A stretch of 64,000 nucleotides of DNA from Opitutia bacterium UBA953 (GTDB lineage: Bacteria > Verrucomicrobiota > Verrucomicrobiia > Opitutales > UBA953): the NCBI GenBank assembly GCA_002293125.1, contig DBCR01000004.1, positions 124,001 through 188,000 on the forward strand. The letters are read 5' to 3'. The stretch's first letter is position 1; each line of letters starts with the position of its first letter. Below, piece after piece: positions 33,319-42,350 of this stretch. The translations under genes and the position numbers were made by a program. The notes under the pieces were generated by a model. The model did no database searches, was not told the DNA's origin, and worked only from the letters and a program-made list of their open reading frames with translations.

Positions 33319-34656
33319 TCAGGGCTGGATGGCGCGCATGCCTTCTTCGAGCACGGCACGAAGGGCTGGGATCAGGTCGGTGCGTGGGACCTCTGCTTCT
33401 GAGCGATCAGCCAGGCTGCGCACCTTGGCGACACCCTTGGCGACTTCGCTGCCACCGTAGACGAGCGCGTACTTTGCGCCCGCGACTTCGGCGGCCTGGA
33501 TGAGCTTGGGGAACTTGCCGTCCTTGAGATTATATTCCACCCGGAAGCCGGCTCGACGAAGATTTGCGATGTCTTCGAGCGCGGCGTTACGGGCATCGTC
33601 GCCGAGGATCATGACATAGAAGTCAGGGCCGTCGGCGTAAGCCGGGATAAGCTTCTTGAGCTCCAGGAGGTCGCGCAAAGTGACGTCCCCCATGCCAAAA
33701 CCGACGGCGGGCAGATCCGGACCGCCGAGCTTCTTTACTAAGGCATCATAGCGACCGCCACCTGCCAGCGCGCGAGCTTCGCCACCCGTCTCAAAGGCTT
33801 CAAAGACGAAGCCGGTATAATAGGCCAAGCCGCGGACGATGGTAAGGTCGATGGCGACACATCCGCCAAAACCCATGGTGGTGAGTGTGCCGAGGAGATG
33901 CTTCCACTCGACCAGACGCTCGGTCATCGAAGCGTCGCCGGCGGCGAGCTTCTCGAGGTCGGCCAGGGACTTGGTATTGGCGAAAGCGCGGGCGGCTTCG
34001 AGGGCCTTGACGGGATCGACCATCGTTCCAGCAAGCGCGGCCGTCATGGCATCGAGCAGGTCCTTGGGGGCGCCGCGTTCCAGCTTATCGACCACGCCGA
34101 GCACGGCTCCGGCCTGGGCCTCGGGCACGCCGAGAGTACCGAGGTAGCGGAACCAGAGCGTGCGGTCGGAGACACGGATGCGGAAATCCTGCTGCGTCAG
34201 GCCGAAGCCCAGCAGGCAGTCGGCGCAGAGCGCGATGATTTCAGCATCGGCCGCGGGGCCGGCTTCGCCAAGCAAGTCGGCGTTGAGCTGATAGAACGCA
34301 CGGAGACGTCCTTTTTGGGGCTTCTCATAGCGGTAGTTCTCGCCGATTGCGAACCAGCGAATCGGCTTAGGCATGCCATTGGCCTTGGCCCCGACCATAC
34401 GGGCCAGCGACGGCGTCATCTCCGGACGCAGGCTCACCTTGCGACCACCCTTGTCTTCGAAATTGAAAAGCTGGCGGACGATCTCTTCGCCCGACTTCTC
34501 GGTAAAGAGTTCGAGCGGTTCAAGCACCGGTGACTCCCATTCACGGAAACCATAGCGACGACAGGCAAGTCGCCAGACGTCCATGACATGCCCGAGGACG
34601 GCACGGTCTTCAGGATAGAACTCCCGGAAACCGGGGAGCGTTCGAATATCGGACAT
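33319..34656 (-). CDS. hisS: Histidyl-tRNA synthetase
   Basis: A 445-residue class II synthetase charging tRNA-His. Motif 2 is WFAIGENYRYEKPQKGRLRAFYQ (cited by its ends: WFAIGENYRYE then GRLRAFYQ). The histidine-specific HisA loop is VRGLAYYTGFVFEAF, and the HisB motif AGGGRYDALVKKLGG with motif 3 FGMGDVTLRDL follows. The C-terminal anticodon-binding domain spans about residues 345-440. It begins 12 bases after the HU-like gene and is followed by murJ after 4 bases. Confidence 0.95.
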   Translation of the reverse strand: MSDIRTLPGFREFYPEDRAVLGHVMDVWRLACRRYGFREWESPVLEPLELFTEKSGEEIVRQLFNFEDKGGRKVSLRPEMTPSLARMVGAKANGMPKPIRWFAIGENYRYEKPQKGRLRAFYQLNADLLGEAGPAADAEIIALCADCLLGFGLTQQDFRIRVSDRTLWFRYLGTLGVPEAQAGAVLGVVDKLERGAPKDLLDAMTAALAGTMVDPVKALEAARAFANTKSLADLEKLAAGDASMTERLVEWKHLLGTLTTMGFGGCVAIDLTIVRGLAYYTGFVFEAFETGGEARALAGGGRYDALVKKLGGPDLPAVGFGMGDVTLRDLLELKKLIPAYADGPDFYVMILGDDARNAALEDIANLRRAGFRVEYNLKDGKFPKLIQAAEVAGAKYALVYGGSEVAKGVAKVRSLADRSEAEVPRTDLIPALRAVLEEGMRAIQP

Positions 34657-34668
34657 CGCGAAGCGGAA

Positions 34669-34983
34669 TTACTGAGCGGGCTTCTCGACGTCGTAAGACT
34701 TCAGCTTGGCTTTCAATTCCTTGCCGGCCTTGAACTTGATCACCGCGCGCTTCGGGATGACGACATCCGTCTCAGGGCGATTCGGGTTACGTCCGATGCG
34801 GCTCTTGCGGACCTGCACCTGGAACACGCCGAAGTTGCGGAGCTCAACGTCGCGTCCAGCCAGCAGAGCTTCGCTGATGGCATCGAGGGTCATCTGGACC
34901 GAGTCGCGGATGTGCTTCTGCGGGTAGCCCTTGTCCGTGAAAATCTTTAGGACGATGTCGCGCTTGGTGAGGTTGTTGGACAT
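34669..34983 (-). CDS. HU/IHF family DNA-binding protein
   Basis: A 104-residue histone-like protein. MSNNLTKRDIVLKIFTDKGY opens the helical dimerisation part; VELRNFGVFQVQVRKSRIGRNPNRPET is the beta-arm region (NFGVF, then RIGRNPNRPET), with Pro at the arm tip for minor-groove intercalation. The GRNP motif is typical of HU and IHF. It cannot be split between HU and IHF-alpha by eye. The ATG at 34983 gives the standard length; an in-frame extension upstream adds 19 unrelated residues. Confidence 0.92.
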   Translation of the reverse strand: MSNNLTKRDIVLKIFTDKGYPQKHIRDSVQMTLDAISEALLAGRDVELRNFGVFQVQVRKSRIGRNPNRPETDVVIPKRAVIKFKAGKELKAKLKSYDVEKPAQ

Positions 34984-35052
34984 GACGTTGCGTAAGTGTT
35001 GATAGACAAAGGCATGGGAAAGCGGTCGTGGCAATACCACACCCGAAAAACC

Positions 35053-35928
35053 TTACTCTAGGTTCTGGACCTGCTCCCGGACGCGTTCGATCTCGGTTTT
35101 CGCCTCCAAAACCAGCTTGGTCGTGGCGATTTCCGAGGCCTTACTGCCGATAGTGTTAACTTCGCGCAGAAGTTCCTGAATCAGGAAATCGAGCTTTCGT
35201 CCGCTATTCGGGTGCTGGAGCTCTGCTGAAAACTGAGCGTTGTGGCTTTTCAGCCGGACAACTTCTTCGGTAATGTCGGCACGGTCGGCAAAGAGCGTGA
35301 GTTCCTTGAGCACCCTCTCGTCGGACACGTCGAGGTCCAGTCCGGCATCCTTGAGCCGCTTGAGCATCGCGTCGCGGTGACGGAGCGGCGCGGCCTTCTC
35401 GGCGACCTCCATGCCATCAACCATGATGATCATCTTCGCAAGACGCGCGTTGAGATCCTTGGATAAGGCGGCGCCTTCGGCCTGGCGCATAGTGACGAGA
35501 TTCCCGAGGGCTTCTTCAAAGGCGGTGCGGACCAACCCTTCGACTTCGACGAAATCAGGCAGCACTACCGATGGACGACGGCTACTCTCTGCGAGGCGCA
35601 GCAAGAGTTCGCCGTCGGCTGACAACGTGACGCCACAACGTGTCGCCAGCTTGGAAAGTTCCTCGAGAGAGGCAGCGACCGCTTCGTGATCCCATTGGCG
35701 AGTGTTAGCCGAGGCGGCGGCCTGCGTGACGCGGGCGGTGACTTTGCCGCGCTGCAGACGGGTGCGAATCCAGCCAGAGGCGGCAGATTCGAGCGCCGGC
35801 CAAGCTTCGGGGCCGAAGACTGATACTTGGAGGTTCTTCTGATTGACCGTAGCGATCTCGACCGAAAGGCGCGCGCCGGGGAGGTTGATCTCCGTTCGGC
35901 CGAAACCCGTCATCGAGGAAGCGGCCAT
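35053..35928 (-). CDS. YicC/YloC family endoribonuclease
   Basis: A 291-residue protein. Both conserved ends are present: MTGFGR at the N terminus and GRKLDFLIQELLREVNTIGSKA near the C terminus, where the metal-binding acidic residues lie. YicC/YloC proteins are metal-dependent RNA endonucleases that influence small-RNA turnover. The ATG at 35928 is two bases after the trpB stop and gives the usual N terminus; the HU-like gene follows after 69 bases. Confidence 0.92.
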   Translation of the reverse strand: MAASSMTGFGRTEINLPGARLSVEIATVNQKNLQVSVFGPEAWPALESAASGWIRTRLQRGKVTARVTQAAASANTRQWDHEAVAASLEELSKLATRCGVTLSADGELLLRLAESSRRPSVVLPDFVEVEGLVRTAFEEALGNLVTMRQAEGAALSKDLNARLAKMIIMVDGMEVAEKAAPLRHRDAMLKRLKDAGLDLDVSDERVLKELTLFADRADITEEVVRLKSHNAQFSAELQHPNSGRKLDFLIQELLREVNTIGSKASEIATTKLVLEAKTEIERVREQVQNLE

Positions 35929-35930
35929 GC

Positions 35931-37184
35931 TCAGAGCTTGATCTCGGTACCCATGGCGCGGGCGGCGCTCCAAACATCCTTATCGCCCCGACCGGAAAGA
36001 TTGATGATCACGACCTGCTCCTTCGGCAAGGATGCCGCGAGCTTTACGCCATGCGCGACGGCGTGACTGGTCTCGAGCGCCGGGATGATACCCTCGGTGC
36101 GGGAAAGGAGCTGGAAGGCCTCGAGGCATTCGCCGTCGGTCGCGTGAGCGTAGTCCACTCGACCCTTTTCGCGGTAATAAGAATGCTCCGGACCCACGGC
36201 GGCATAATCCAGTCCGGCGGAAACGGAATGCGTTCCTTCGATCTGCCCTTCTCCGTCCATCAGGATATTCGTCATGCAGCCTTGCAGCACGCCTAGTCGG
36301 CCGCCGGCAAAACGTGCGGCGTGCTCGCCTTTGCTGATGCTGCGACCACCGGCTTCGACGCCGATGAGGCGGACGCCAGGTTCGTCGAGGAATTCGAAAA
36401 ATGCACCGATGGCGTTGGAACCGCCGCCGACGCAAGCGACGATGGCGTCCGGCAGGCGACCTTCGGCACGGAGGATCTGCTGCTTGGATTCGACGGAGAT
36501 GATGCGATGAAAATCGCGGACCATCATGGGATAGGGATGCGAGCCATAGGCCGTACCTAGGATGTAATGTGTCTCGCGGACGTTGGTGACCCAGTCGCGC
36601 ATGGCCTCGTTGACGGCCTCCTTGAGCGTGCGCTGGCCGGCTTCTACGCCCCGGACCTCGGCGCCCATGAGGCGCATGCGGTAGACGTTGAGCGCCTGGC
36701 GCTCCATGTCGGTCGCGCCCATGTAGATGACGCACTCCAGGCCAAAGCGGGCGCAGACGGCGGCGGTGGCGGTACCATGCTGCCCGGCGCCGGTCTCGGC
36801 GATGATGCGCTTCTTGCCCATGCGGATGGCGAGCAGGGCCTGGCCGATGACGTTATTGATCTTATGAGCCCCGGTGTGGAGCATGTCCTCACGTTTCAGG
36901 TAGATGCGGGCGCCGCCGGCGTGTTTGGTCAGAGACTCGGCAAAATAGAGCCCGGTCGGACGACCGGCGTAGTCGCGGAGCATATCCGCGAAGGCCTGCT
37001 GATAGGCGGGATCACGACGGGCTTCGTCATAGGCCTTGGTCAGGTCCAGCAAAGGCGTCATGAGTGTCTCCGGGACGTACATCCCGCCGAACTGGCCGAA
37101 ACGGCCGCGGGCGTCCGGGACGCGGAAGCGAGGTTCGGTGGTCGGGATGAGGCTGGAGGCCGACATGGTGGTGATGTCCTGCAT
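35931..37184 (-). CDS. trpB: Tryptophan synthase beta chain
   Basis: A 417-residue PLP enzyme condensing indole with serine. The PLP lysine is in [18 protein letters not shown], the phosphate cup in [10 protein letters not shown], and the catalytic region [14 protein letters not shown] is canonical. The [16 protein letters not shown] terminus is TrpB1-type, meant to pair with TrpA. No trpA is adjacent; yicC follows instead. Two starts are possible, ATG 37184 and ATG 37166 ([12 protein letters not shown]); both keep the catalytic domain intact and neither has a strong ribosome binding site. Reading is open to 37487, but that would run into the divergent uppP gene. Confidence 0.94.
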   Translation of the reverse strand: MQDITTMSASSLIPTTEPRFRVPDARGRFGQFGGMYVPETLMTPLLDLTKAYDEARRDPAYQQAFADMLRDYAGRPTGLYFAESLTKHAGGARIYLKREDMLHTGAHKINNVIGQALLAIRMGKKRIIAETGAGQHGTATAAVCARFGLECVIYMGATDMERQALNVYRMRLMGAEVRGVEAGQRTLKEAVNEAMRDWVTNVRETHYILGTAYGSHPYPMMVRDFHRIISVESKQQILRAEGRLPDAIVACVGGGSNAIGAFFEFLDEPGVRLIGVEAGGRSISKGEHAARFAGGRLGVLQGCMTNILMDGEGQIEGTHSVSAGLDYAAVGPEHSYYREKGRVDYAHATDGECLEAFQLLSRTEGIIPALETSHAVAHGVKLAASLPKEQVVIINLSGRGDKDVWSAARAMGTEIKL

Positions 37185-37271
37185 AAAGCGGGAACGTCCC
37201 ACAAGGGCAAGCGACAAGGGCTTTTGACGGCTTTCCTTGCCCCGACACGGCCAGAAGCCTAATGCTCGCCC

Positions 37272-38234
37272 ATGCTTCGTTTCGCCTGTGGTCTGTGGCT
37301 GCTCTCCTCCCTGCCAGCGTTCGCAGCTGGGGAAACGCGCACTCCCGAGGAAGTCCGCGCTGACCTCACCTATGGCCGCGCGCTCGTCACTGGTACCGTT
37401 GAAGGCATCACCGAGTACCTGCCTGTCAGCTCGACTGGCCACATGATCATCAGCGATCGCCTGCTGGGAGTTTTGAAAGACCCCCATGTCACCGTATCCG
37501 GACTCGTGGATCGTAAAGGCCGGGCAATCTCTTTGGAGCGTGTGGCCGACGACTATATCGTCATCATTCAGCTGGGCGCGATTCTCGCCGTCTTCGTGGC
37601 GTTCTTTAGCCGCATCCGCACGCTTTTGTCAGGGCTTTGTCGCGGAGAACGTCGTTCGCTCGACCTCGCTACGGCCATCATCGTGGCTTTCATCCCCGCG
37701 GCGTTACTCGGCTTCCTGTTCAAGGATGCCATCGCGGCTTACCTCTTCTCGGTAGAAGTCGTCGCGGTCGCCCTGCTCGTCGGTGGACTTGTCATTCTGA
37801 TCGCTGAACGTGTCCTGCCGAAGTCGGTGACCCATGAGTCTGACGAAGTCGCCGCGATCGGGTGGCGCGCGGCTTTGACCATCGGCCTCTGTCAGTGCTT
37901 CGCCTTAATTCCCGGTACCAGCCGCTCATTGGCGACGATCCTCGGCGGGCGCATGGCCGGGCTTTCCCACGCCGCCGCGACGGAGTTCTCCTTCTTGGTT
38001 GGCCTGCTTACGCTCTCCGCCGCTTCGGTCTACAAGATGTGGGCGCTCGGCCCAGCCCTGACCCAGATCTACCCTGCGGGCCCGGCGAGCGTCGGCCTGC
38101 TGGTCGCAGCGGCCACGGCCTTCGTGTCCGTGAAGTGGCTGGTGGGTTACGTGTCGCGCAATGGACTCGGCGTGTTCGCCTGGTATCGTATCGCGCTCGG
38201 CGGTACGATCCTGGCGTTCCTGGCGCTAAAATGA
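37272..38234 (+). CDS. uppP: Undecaprenyl-diphosphatase (BacA/UppP)
   Basis: A 320-residue membrane enzyme that dephosphorylates undecaprenyl diphosphate to recycle the lipid carrier of cell-wall synthesis. Motif 1 is [14 protein letters not shown] with its Glu, Ser and His residues, and motif 2 is LIPGTSRS. About eight hydrophobic segments are visible. The N terminus is unusual: about 35 residues including a secretion-signal-like [20 protein letters not shown] precede the first catalytic segment, whereas most family members start close to it. Divergent from trpB (87 bases). Confidence 0.93.
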   Translation: MLRFACGLWLLSSLPAFAAGETRTPEEVRADLTYGRALVTGTVEGITEYLPVSSTGHMIISDRLLGVLKDPHVTVSGLVDRKGRAISLERVADDYIVIIQLGAILAVFVAFFSRIRTLLSGLCRGERRSLDLATAIIVAFIPAALLGFLFKDAIAAYLFSVEVVAVALLVGGLVILIAERVLPKSVTHESDEVAAIGWRAALTIGLCQCFALIPGTSRSLATILGGRMAGLSHAAATEFSFLVGLLTLSAASVYKMWALGPALTQIYPAGPASVGLLVAAATAFVSVKWLVGYVSRNGLGVFAWYRIALGGTILAFLALK

Positions 38235-38241
38235 ATCCGGC

Positions 38242-39621
38242 TTAGGTACCGAGTTCGAAGCCCTTGCGGTATTCGCGACCGACGTAGGCGTTGGCCTCCT
38301 TGTCGTTCGTGACGATCATCTTCGCGCCATCCCAGAGCAACTTGCGATCAGGGTAACGGGAGGCGAGGTTGCCCATGAGGACCATCTCGGAGAGCGGACC
38401 GGAGTAATCGAAGTTCGAAGAAGCGGCGACGCCGCCCTTGCAGGCACGGATCCAGTCTTTTTCGTGACCTGACGAATTGCCAGGGATGCGCGGCAAGGTC
38501 TTCGCGACCTTCTTCGAGGCCTCGCGCAGATCGGCATCAAGGATACGCGGATTGAGGCCGTAGCATCCGCAGACCAGCTTGCCTTTGTCACCGATGAAAA
38601 GACAGCCGCCGTTGGCGTCGCCGAAAGGCATGTCATCCTCGAGTTCATCCGGACGCTGGGGCATCAGGCCGCCATCCCACCAGGTGAGCGTGACCGGCGG
38701 CAGCTCGCCGCGGGCCGGGAACTTGAAACGGACGATCGAGGAGCGAGGGTAGGATTCGAACTTCCCGGTCGTCTTCTTGCCGAAGGTCTCGAAGACGGTC
38801 GACACGTTGCCTTCGACGCTGATCGGGTAACGCAGGTCGAGCGCCATGAAGGCAGGGTCGATGATATGGCAGCCCATGTCACCGAGCGAGCCGGTGCCGA
38901 AATCCCACCACGCGCGCCATTTGCCGGGATGGTAAGAGGCGTGGAAGGGGCGGAGCGGAGCCGGGCCACACCACTGATCCCAGTCCATGCCCTGCGGGGC
39001 TTTCTGCGCATCCGCCGGACGGTCCATCTCGCTGCTCTGCGGCCAGATGGGACGGTTGGTCCAGGTGTGCACCTCGCGCACCTTGCCGATGAGACCCGCC
39101 GCGATATATTCGGTGACCTGACGGATGCCTTCGCCGGAATGGCCTTGGTTGCCCATCTGGGTCACGACCTTATACTTGTGCGCCGACTCGGTGAGGATGC
39201 GTGCCTCGAAGACGGAGTGCGAGATCGGCTTCTGGACGTAGACGTGCTTGCCGCGGCGCATGCATTCCATCGCGATGAAGGCGTGCGAATGGTCGGGGGT
39301 GGCGATGATGACGGCATCGATGTCCTTCTGCGCGTCCAGCATCTTACGGAAGTCGGTAAAGAGGGCGGCCTTCGGGAACTGCTTGATCGTACCGCCGCAG
39401 CGGCTGAGATCTAGGTCGCACAACGCGACGATGTTCTCATCGGCGGAGTTCTTCACGTTGCTCGACCCCACGCCGCCGAAGCCGATCGCGGCCACGTTGA
39501 GCTTCTCGTTCGGCGAAACCCTACGGGCCGCGGAATTAAGCCAAGGACGGGCCACCGCGAAAGCGGCAGCGGCCATACCGGTGTTACGAAGGAAAGACCG
39601 ACGGTTGAGCTGGGGTGTCAT
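38242..39621 (-). CDS. Gfo/Idh/MocA family oxidoreductase, Tat-exported
   Basis: A 459-residue NAD(P)-dependent sugar oxidoreductase-like protein. The N terminus NRRSFLRNTGMAAAAFAVA is a twin-arginine signal, so the protein is exported folded with its cofactor. The Rossmann loop is AAIGFGGVGSSN; DHSHAFIAMECMRRGKHVY leads into QKP, replacing the usual EKP motif. The GDMGCHIID motif holds the catalytic His region. Related exported proteins in this phylum act on glycosides, by 3-dehydrogenation or as GH109-like NAD-dependent hydrolases. It lies alone, 7 bases from the convergent uppP stop. Confidence 0.87.
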   Translation of the reverse strand: MTPQLNRRSFLRNTGMAAAAFAVARPWLNSAARRVSPNEKLNVAAIGFGGVGSSNVKNSADENIVALCDLDLSRCGGTIKQFPKAALFTDFRKMLDAQKDIDAVIIATPDHSHAFIAMECMRRGKHVYVQKPISHSVFEARILTESAHKYKVVTQMGNQGHSGEGIRQVTEYIAAGLIGKVREVHTWTNRPIWPQSSEMDRPADAQKAPQGMDWDQWCGPAPLRPFHASYHPGKWRAWWDFGTGSLGDMGCHIIDPAFMALDLRYPISVEGNVSTVFETFGKKTTGKFESYPRSSIVRFKFPARGELPPVTLTWWDGGLMPQRPDELEDDMPFGDANGGCLFIGDKGKLVCGCYGLNPRILDADLREASKKVAKTLPRIPGNSSGHEKDWIRACKGGVAASSNFDYSGPLSEMVLMGNLASRYPDRKLLWDGAKMIVTNDKEANAYVGREYRKGFELGT

Positions 39622-39918
39622 GGGGTGGGGTCAGACTTGATTATGACCTGAGGCGGCGGTCGCAAGTTCCATGCTCGCCGGACCGTCGGGCTCAGACGGC
39701 GGAAATACCCGCAAAGACGTCATTCGTGTTTCTCAGACCGCGGAGCATCGGTCGGGCGAAGGCCGCCGCTGTGAACAGACCGCGTGGTCAGCCTGACGCC
39801 ACCGCCTATCTCGCTGTCTGGATGAATCTTATGACGGCCCTGCCCTGCCACTGCGGGTCGAAGTTTCGTTTGACTCTGCTGTGAATAAACTGTTGATAAA
39901 GGAAACCACACGACCCTG
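39622..39918. promoter_or_regulatory. 297-base intergenic region with the mre operon promoter
   Basis: No convincing gene lies here; short open frames have no supporting features. The right-hand 50 bases are AT-rich and lead into mreB. TTGACT at 39870-39875 is a plausible -35 element, but the hexamer 17 bases on (TTGATA) is a weak -10. AAGGAAA at about 39899-39905 is the only Shine-Dalgarno-like sequence and sits about 14 bases before the mreB ATG. Confidence 0.35.
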
Positions 39919-40935
39919 ATGTTTAAGCGCTTCCCCGGGCTATTCACCCAAGCCATTGGCATCGACCTTGGCACGGCAAACACGCTTGTCTTCCTCAAGG
40001 ACCGCGGCGTCGTCCTCCGCGAGCCTAGCGTCGTCGCCATCCGGACCAGCACGCGCAAGCCGATCGCCGTCGGGAACGAGGCACGCATGATGCTCGGTCG
40101 TACCCCCGGAGATATCCAGGCGCTTCGTCCGATGAAGGACGGCGTCATCGCCGACTTCGAGATCAGCGAGCACATGCTCCGCTACTTCATCGGCAAGGTC
40201 GCCCGTAAATCCCTCTTCACGAATCTCACCGTCGTCGTGGCCGTGCCCTATGGCATCACCGCCGTCGAGCGTCGCGCCGTCATGGATTCGGCTTACCGTG
40301 CCGGCGCCGATGACGTCATCACCATCCCTGAGCCGGTCGCTTCCGCCATCGGTGTCGGTCTGCCGGTCGAAGAACCCACGGGCTCGATGATCGTCGACAT
40401 CGGCGGTGGCACCACCGAGGTGGCCGTCCTTTCCCTCGGCGGCATCGTGCATGCCCGCTCTATCCGTGTCGGCGGCGACGAGTTCGACATGTCGATCATC
40501 AAGTATATCCGCAACTCGTACAATCTCATCATTGGCGAACGCACCGCGGAAGAGATCAAAATCAAGATCGGCTCGGCTTACGCGCTCGAACAAGAGCTCA
40601 CTTTCGAAGTCAAGGGACGCGATAATGTCACCGGTCTTCCTCGCCAGCTCCACCTCACCTCCCAGGAGGTCCGTGAAGCTATGGCCGACAATATCAATCT
40701 CATCATCGAGGCCATCAAGGGCTCCTTGGAGCGCATCCCCCCGGAACTTTCGGCAGACCTCGTCGACCGTGGCATCGTGCTTGCCGGCGGCGGCTCGCTC
40801 ATTCGCAAGATCGACCGCGCCATCTCCGAAGCCACCGGCCTGCCGGTCTTCGTGGCCGAAGACCCCCTCTGTGCCGTCGTCAACGGAACCGGCAAGATCC
40901 TCGCGAACTCCTCCCGCTGGAGCGGTCGAGACTAA
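39919..40935 (+). CDS. mreB: Rod shape-determining protein MreB
   Basis: A 338-residue actin homologue that organises lateral wall synthesis. Phosphate 1 motif IGIDLGTANTLVF, phosphate 2 motif MIVDIGGGTTEVAVLSLGG and the adenosine motif GIVLAGGGSLIRKID are intact. VAVPYGITAVERRAV is the usual bacterial MreB stretch with an unusual Tyr. The gene leads the operon mreB-mreC-mreD-mrdA, with 24 bases before mreC. Confidence 0.97.
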   Translation: MFKRFPGLFTQAIGIDLGTANTLVFLKDRGVVLREPSVVAIRTSTRKPIAVGNEARMMLGRTPGDIQALRPMKDGVIADFEISEHMLRYFIGKVARKSLFTNLTVVVAVPYGITAVERRAVMDSAYRAGADDVITIPEPVASAIGVGLPVEEPTGSMIVDIGGGTTEVAVLSLGGIVHARSIRVGGDEFDMSIIKYIRNSYNLIIGERTAEEIKIKIGSAYALEQELTFEVKGRDNVTGLPRQLHLTSQEVREAMADNINLIIEAIKGSLERIPPELSADLVDRGIVLAGGGSLIRKIDRAISEATGLPVFVAEDPLCAVVNGTGKILANSSRWSGRD

Positions 40936-40959
40936 TCCCCGTTCGCGGGCCGACCCGCC

Positions 40960-41835
40960 ATGGACCAGAATCGTCAAGGCGCCCGCGCCTCTTATGTCGC
41001 CCTAGCGGTCTTCGTGGCGCTGTGGATACTCGCCCCGAGCGCCGTCCGGCGTTTCAATCGCGAAGCGTTCGTCGAGTTCCAGGCCCCCGCCCTTCACCTT
41101 CTCGGCAAATCCCGCGACCTAGCGACCTTCTGGGAGAAGAAGAGCCGTAGCGTCGAGGAGATGGCCGCCGCCGGTCGCGACCTTGCCCGCGTCAATGCCG
41201 CCTTGGAAATCCAGATCAATAAGTTCGAAGATATCCGCCGTGAGAACGTCCGGCTACGCGAGATCACCCATTATAACGTCCCCGCGGAGTATATGTCCGT
41301 CGTCGCCCGCGTCGCGACCCGCGACAGCTCTTCCTGGTGGCAGCGCATCGTCATTCGCAAGGGGCGCAACGACGGCATTCGACCCGGCGCTCCGGTCGTC
41401 TTCGGTAATACGGTCGTCGGTCGCGTGACCGCCGTCCACCTCACCACCAGCGAAATCGACCTCGTCACCAGCCCGGGCTTCCGCTGCACGGCCTACCTCG
41501 AAGGCGATGATCAGAATCATATCGTCCTCGTGAACGGCGTGGCCTCCAACTCCCTCGGCACCGCCAAGGCCCGCGTCAGCGTCATTCCGCGCGACTACTC
41601 GATACCGGCGGGACAGCCGGCACGCGTCTTCACCACAGGGATGGGCGGAGTGTTCCCCAGCCGACTGATACTAGGCTATCTCGATGGTGGCACCTACGCC
41701 ACGCAGGTGGGCAATTTCAAGGAAAGCCTCCTCGTGCCCTCGCGCGACCTTTACAACCTGCAGGAAGTCTCCGTCCTCGTTCCGCTGCATCAGAATCCGG
41801 GCGAGGCCCTGATGCAGGGCGATCAATTCCAGTGA
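40960..41835 (+). CDS. mreC: Rod shape-determining protein MreC
   Basis: A 291-residue bitopic periplasmic protein that links MreB to PBP2. One N-terminal membrane helix (YVALAVFVALWILAPSAV, about residues 12-29) is followed by a coiled coil (about 60-100; RDLARVNAALEIQINKFEDI) and the two-lobed beta domain with GAPVVFGNTVVGRVTAVH and FPSRLILGYLD. The assignment combines this architecture with its place after mreB. Its TGA stop overlaps the following GTG start as GTGA. Confidence 0.92.
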   Translation: MDQNRQGARASYVALAVFVALWILAPSAVRRFNREAFVEFQAPALHLLGKSRDLATFWEKKSRSVEEMAAAGRDLARVNAALEIQINKFEDIRRENVRLREITHYNVPAEYMSVVARVATRDSSSWWQRIVIRKGRNDGIRPGAPVVFGNTVVGRVTAVHLTTSEIDLVTSPGFRCTAYLEGDDQNHIVLVNGVASNSLGTAKARVSVIPRDYSIPAGQPARVFTTGMGGVFPSRLILGYLDGGTYATQVGNFKESLLVPSRDLYNLQEVSVLVPLHQNPGEALMQGDQFQ

Positions 41836-42350
41836 CCATGGGCTGGGCCTGGCTGATCCTGCTGCTTGCGACCTACCCCTGGTTGCTCGGCGCCGACTTA
41901 GCCTCGGATGCCTTGGCGTCCTCTTCGCTCATCTTCTTCCTCTCCGGCACCTGCCTCGTCGCGCCTTGTCGGCGACTGAAGCGGTGGCAGGCGGTTCTTT
42001 TCGCCGCCTGCCTCGGGTTTCTATTCGAAGCCAGGCGTCCGATTCCGGACGGCGTGCTCGCCTTGTCCTTGGTCGCGATCGCGATCTTTCTTTCGTCCAA
42101 TCGCCAGCTGCTACGCAATACTCCCGGCATGCTCCGCGCCGCCGCCGTGGTCAATGTCAGCTGCTGTCTCATCTGGTTCCTCGCGTCATCCTATGGTTCG
42201 CCAAGCCCTGCCACGGACCTAGCTGGGCAACTTTTCCTTCAGTTACTACTCGCAGGCATCGTTGGCACGATCGGCCTGCTTCCCATCGCGCTGACCCAGA
42301 ACGCCGTCCTGGATCGTCTAAGCATTCCTCCGGCCCCCGATAACCCATGA
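41832..42350 (+). CDS. mreD: MreD-like membrane protein
   Basis: A 172-residue protein with about five hydrophobic segments (for example WAWLILLLATYPWLLG, ALASSSLIFFLSGTCLV, GVLALSLVAIAIFLSS, LAGQLFLQLLLAGIVGTIGL). The sequence itself is weakly conserved, as is usual for MreD; the call depends on size, topology and its position between mreC and mrdA. It is overlapped by 4 bases at both ends (GTGA with mreC, ATGA with mrdA), implying coupled translation. A second in-frame start, ATG at 41838, is only two codons later. Confidence 0.72.
   Translation: MTMGWAWLILLLATYPWLLGADLASDALASSSLIFFLSGTCLVAPCRRLKRWQAVLFAACLGFLFEARRPIPDGVLALSLVAIAIFLSSNRQLLRNTPGMLRAAAVVNVSCCLIWFLASSYGSPSPATDLAGQLFLQLLLAGIVGTIGLLPIALTQNAVLDRLSIPPAPDNP

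Noticed and set aside
39615..39884. 89-codon open frame in the gap before mreB
   Set aside because: No conserved feature; it overlaps the start of the Gfo/Idh gene and looks like chance coding in GC-rich DNA.
39940..40977. 345-codon minus-strand open frame covering mreB
   Set aside because: Antisense shadow of mreB with acidic repetitive translation.
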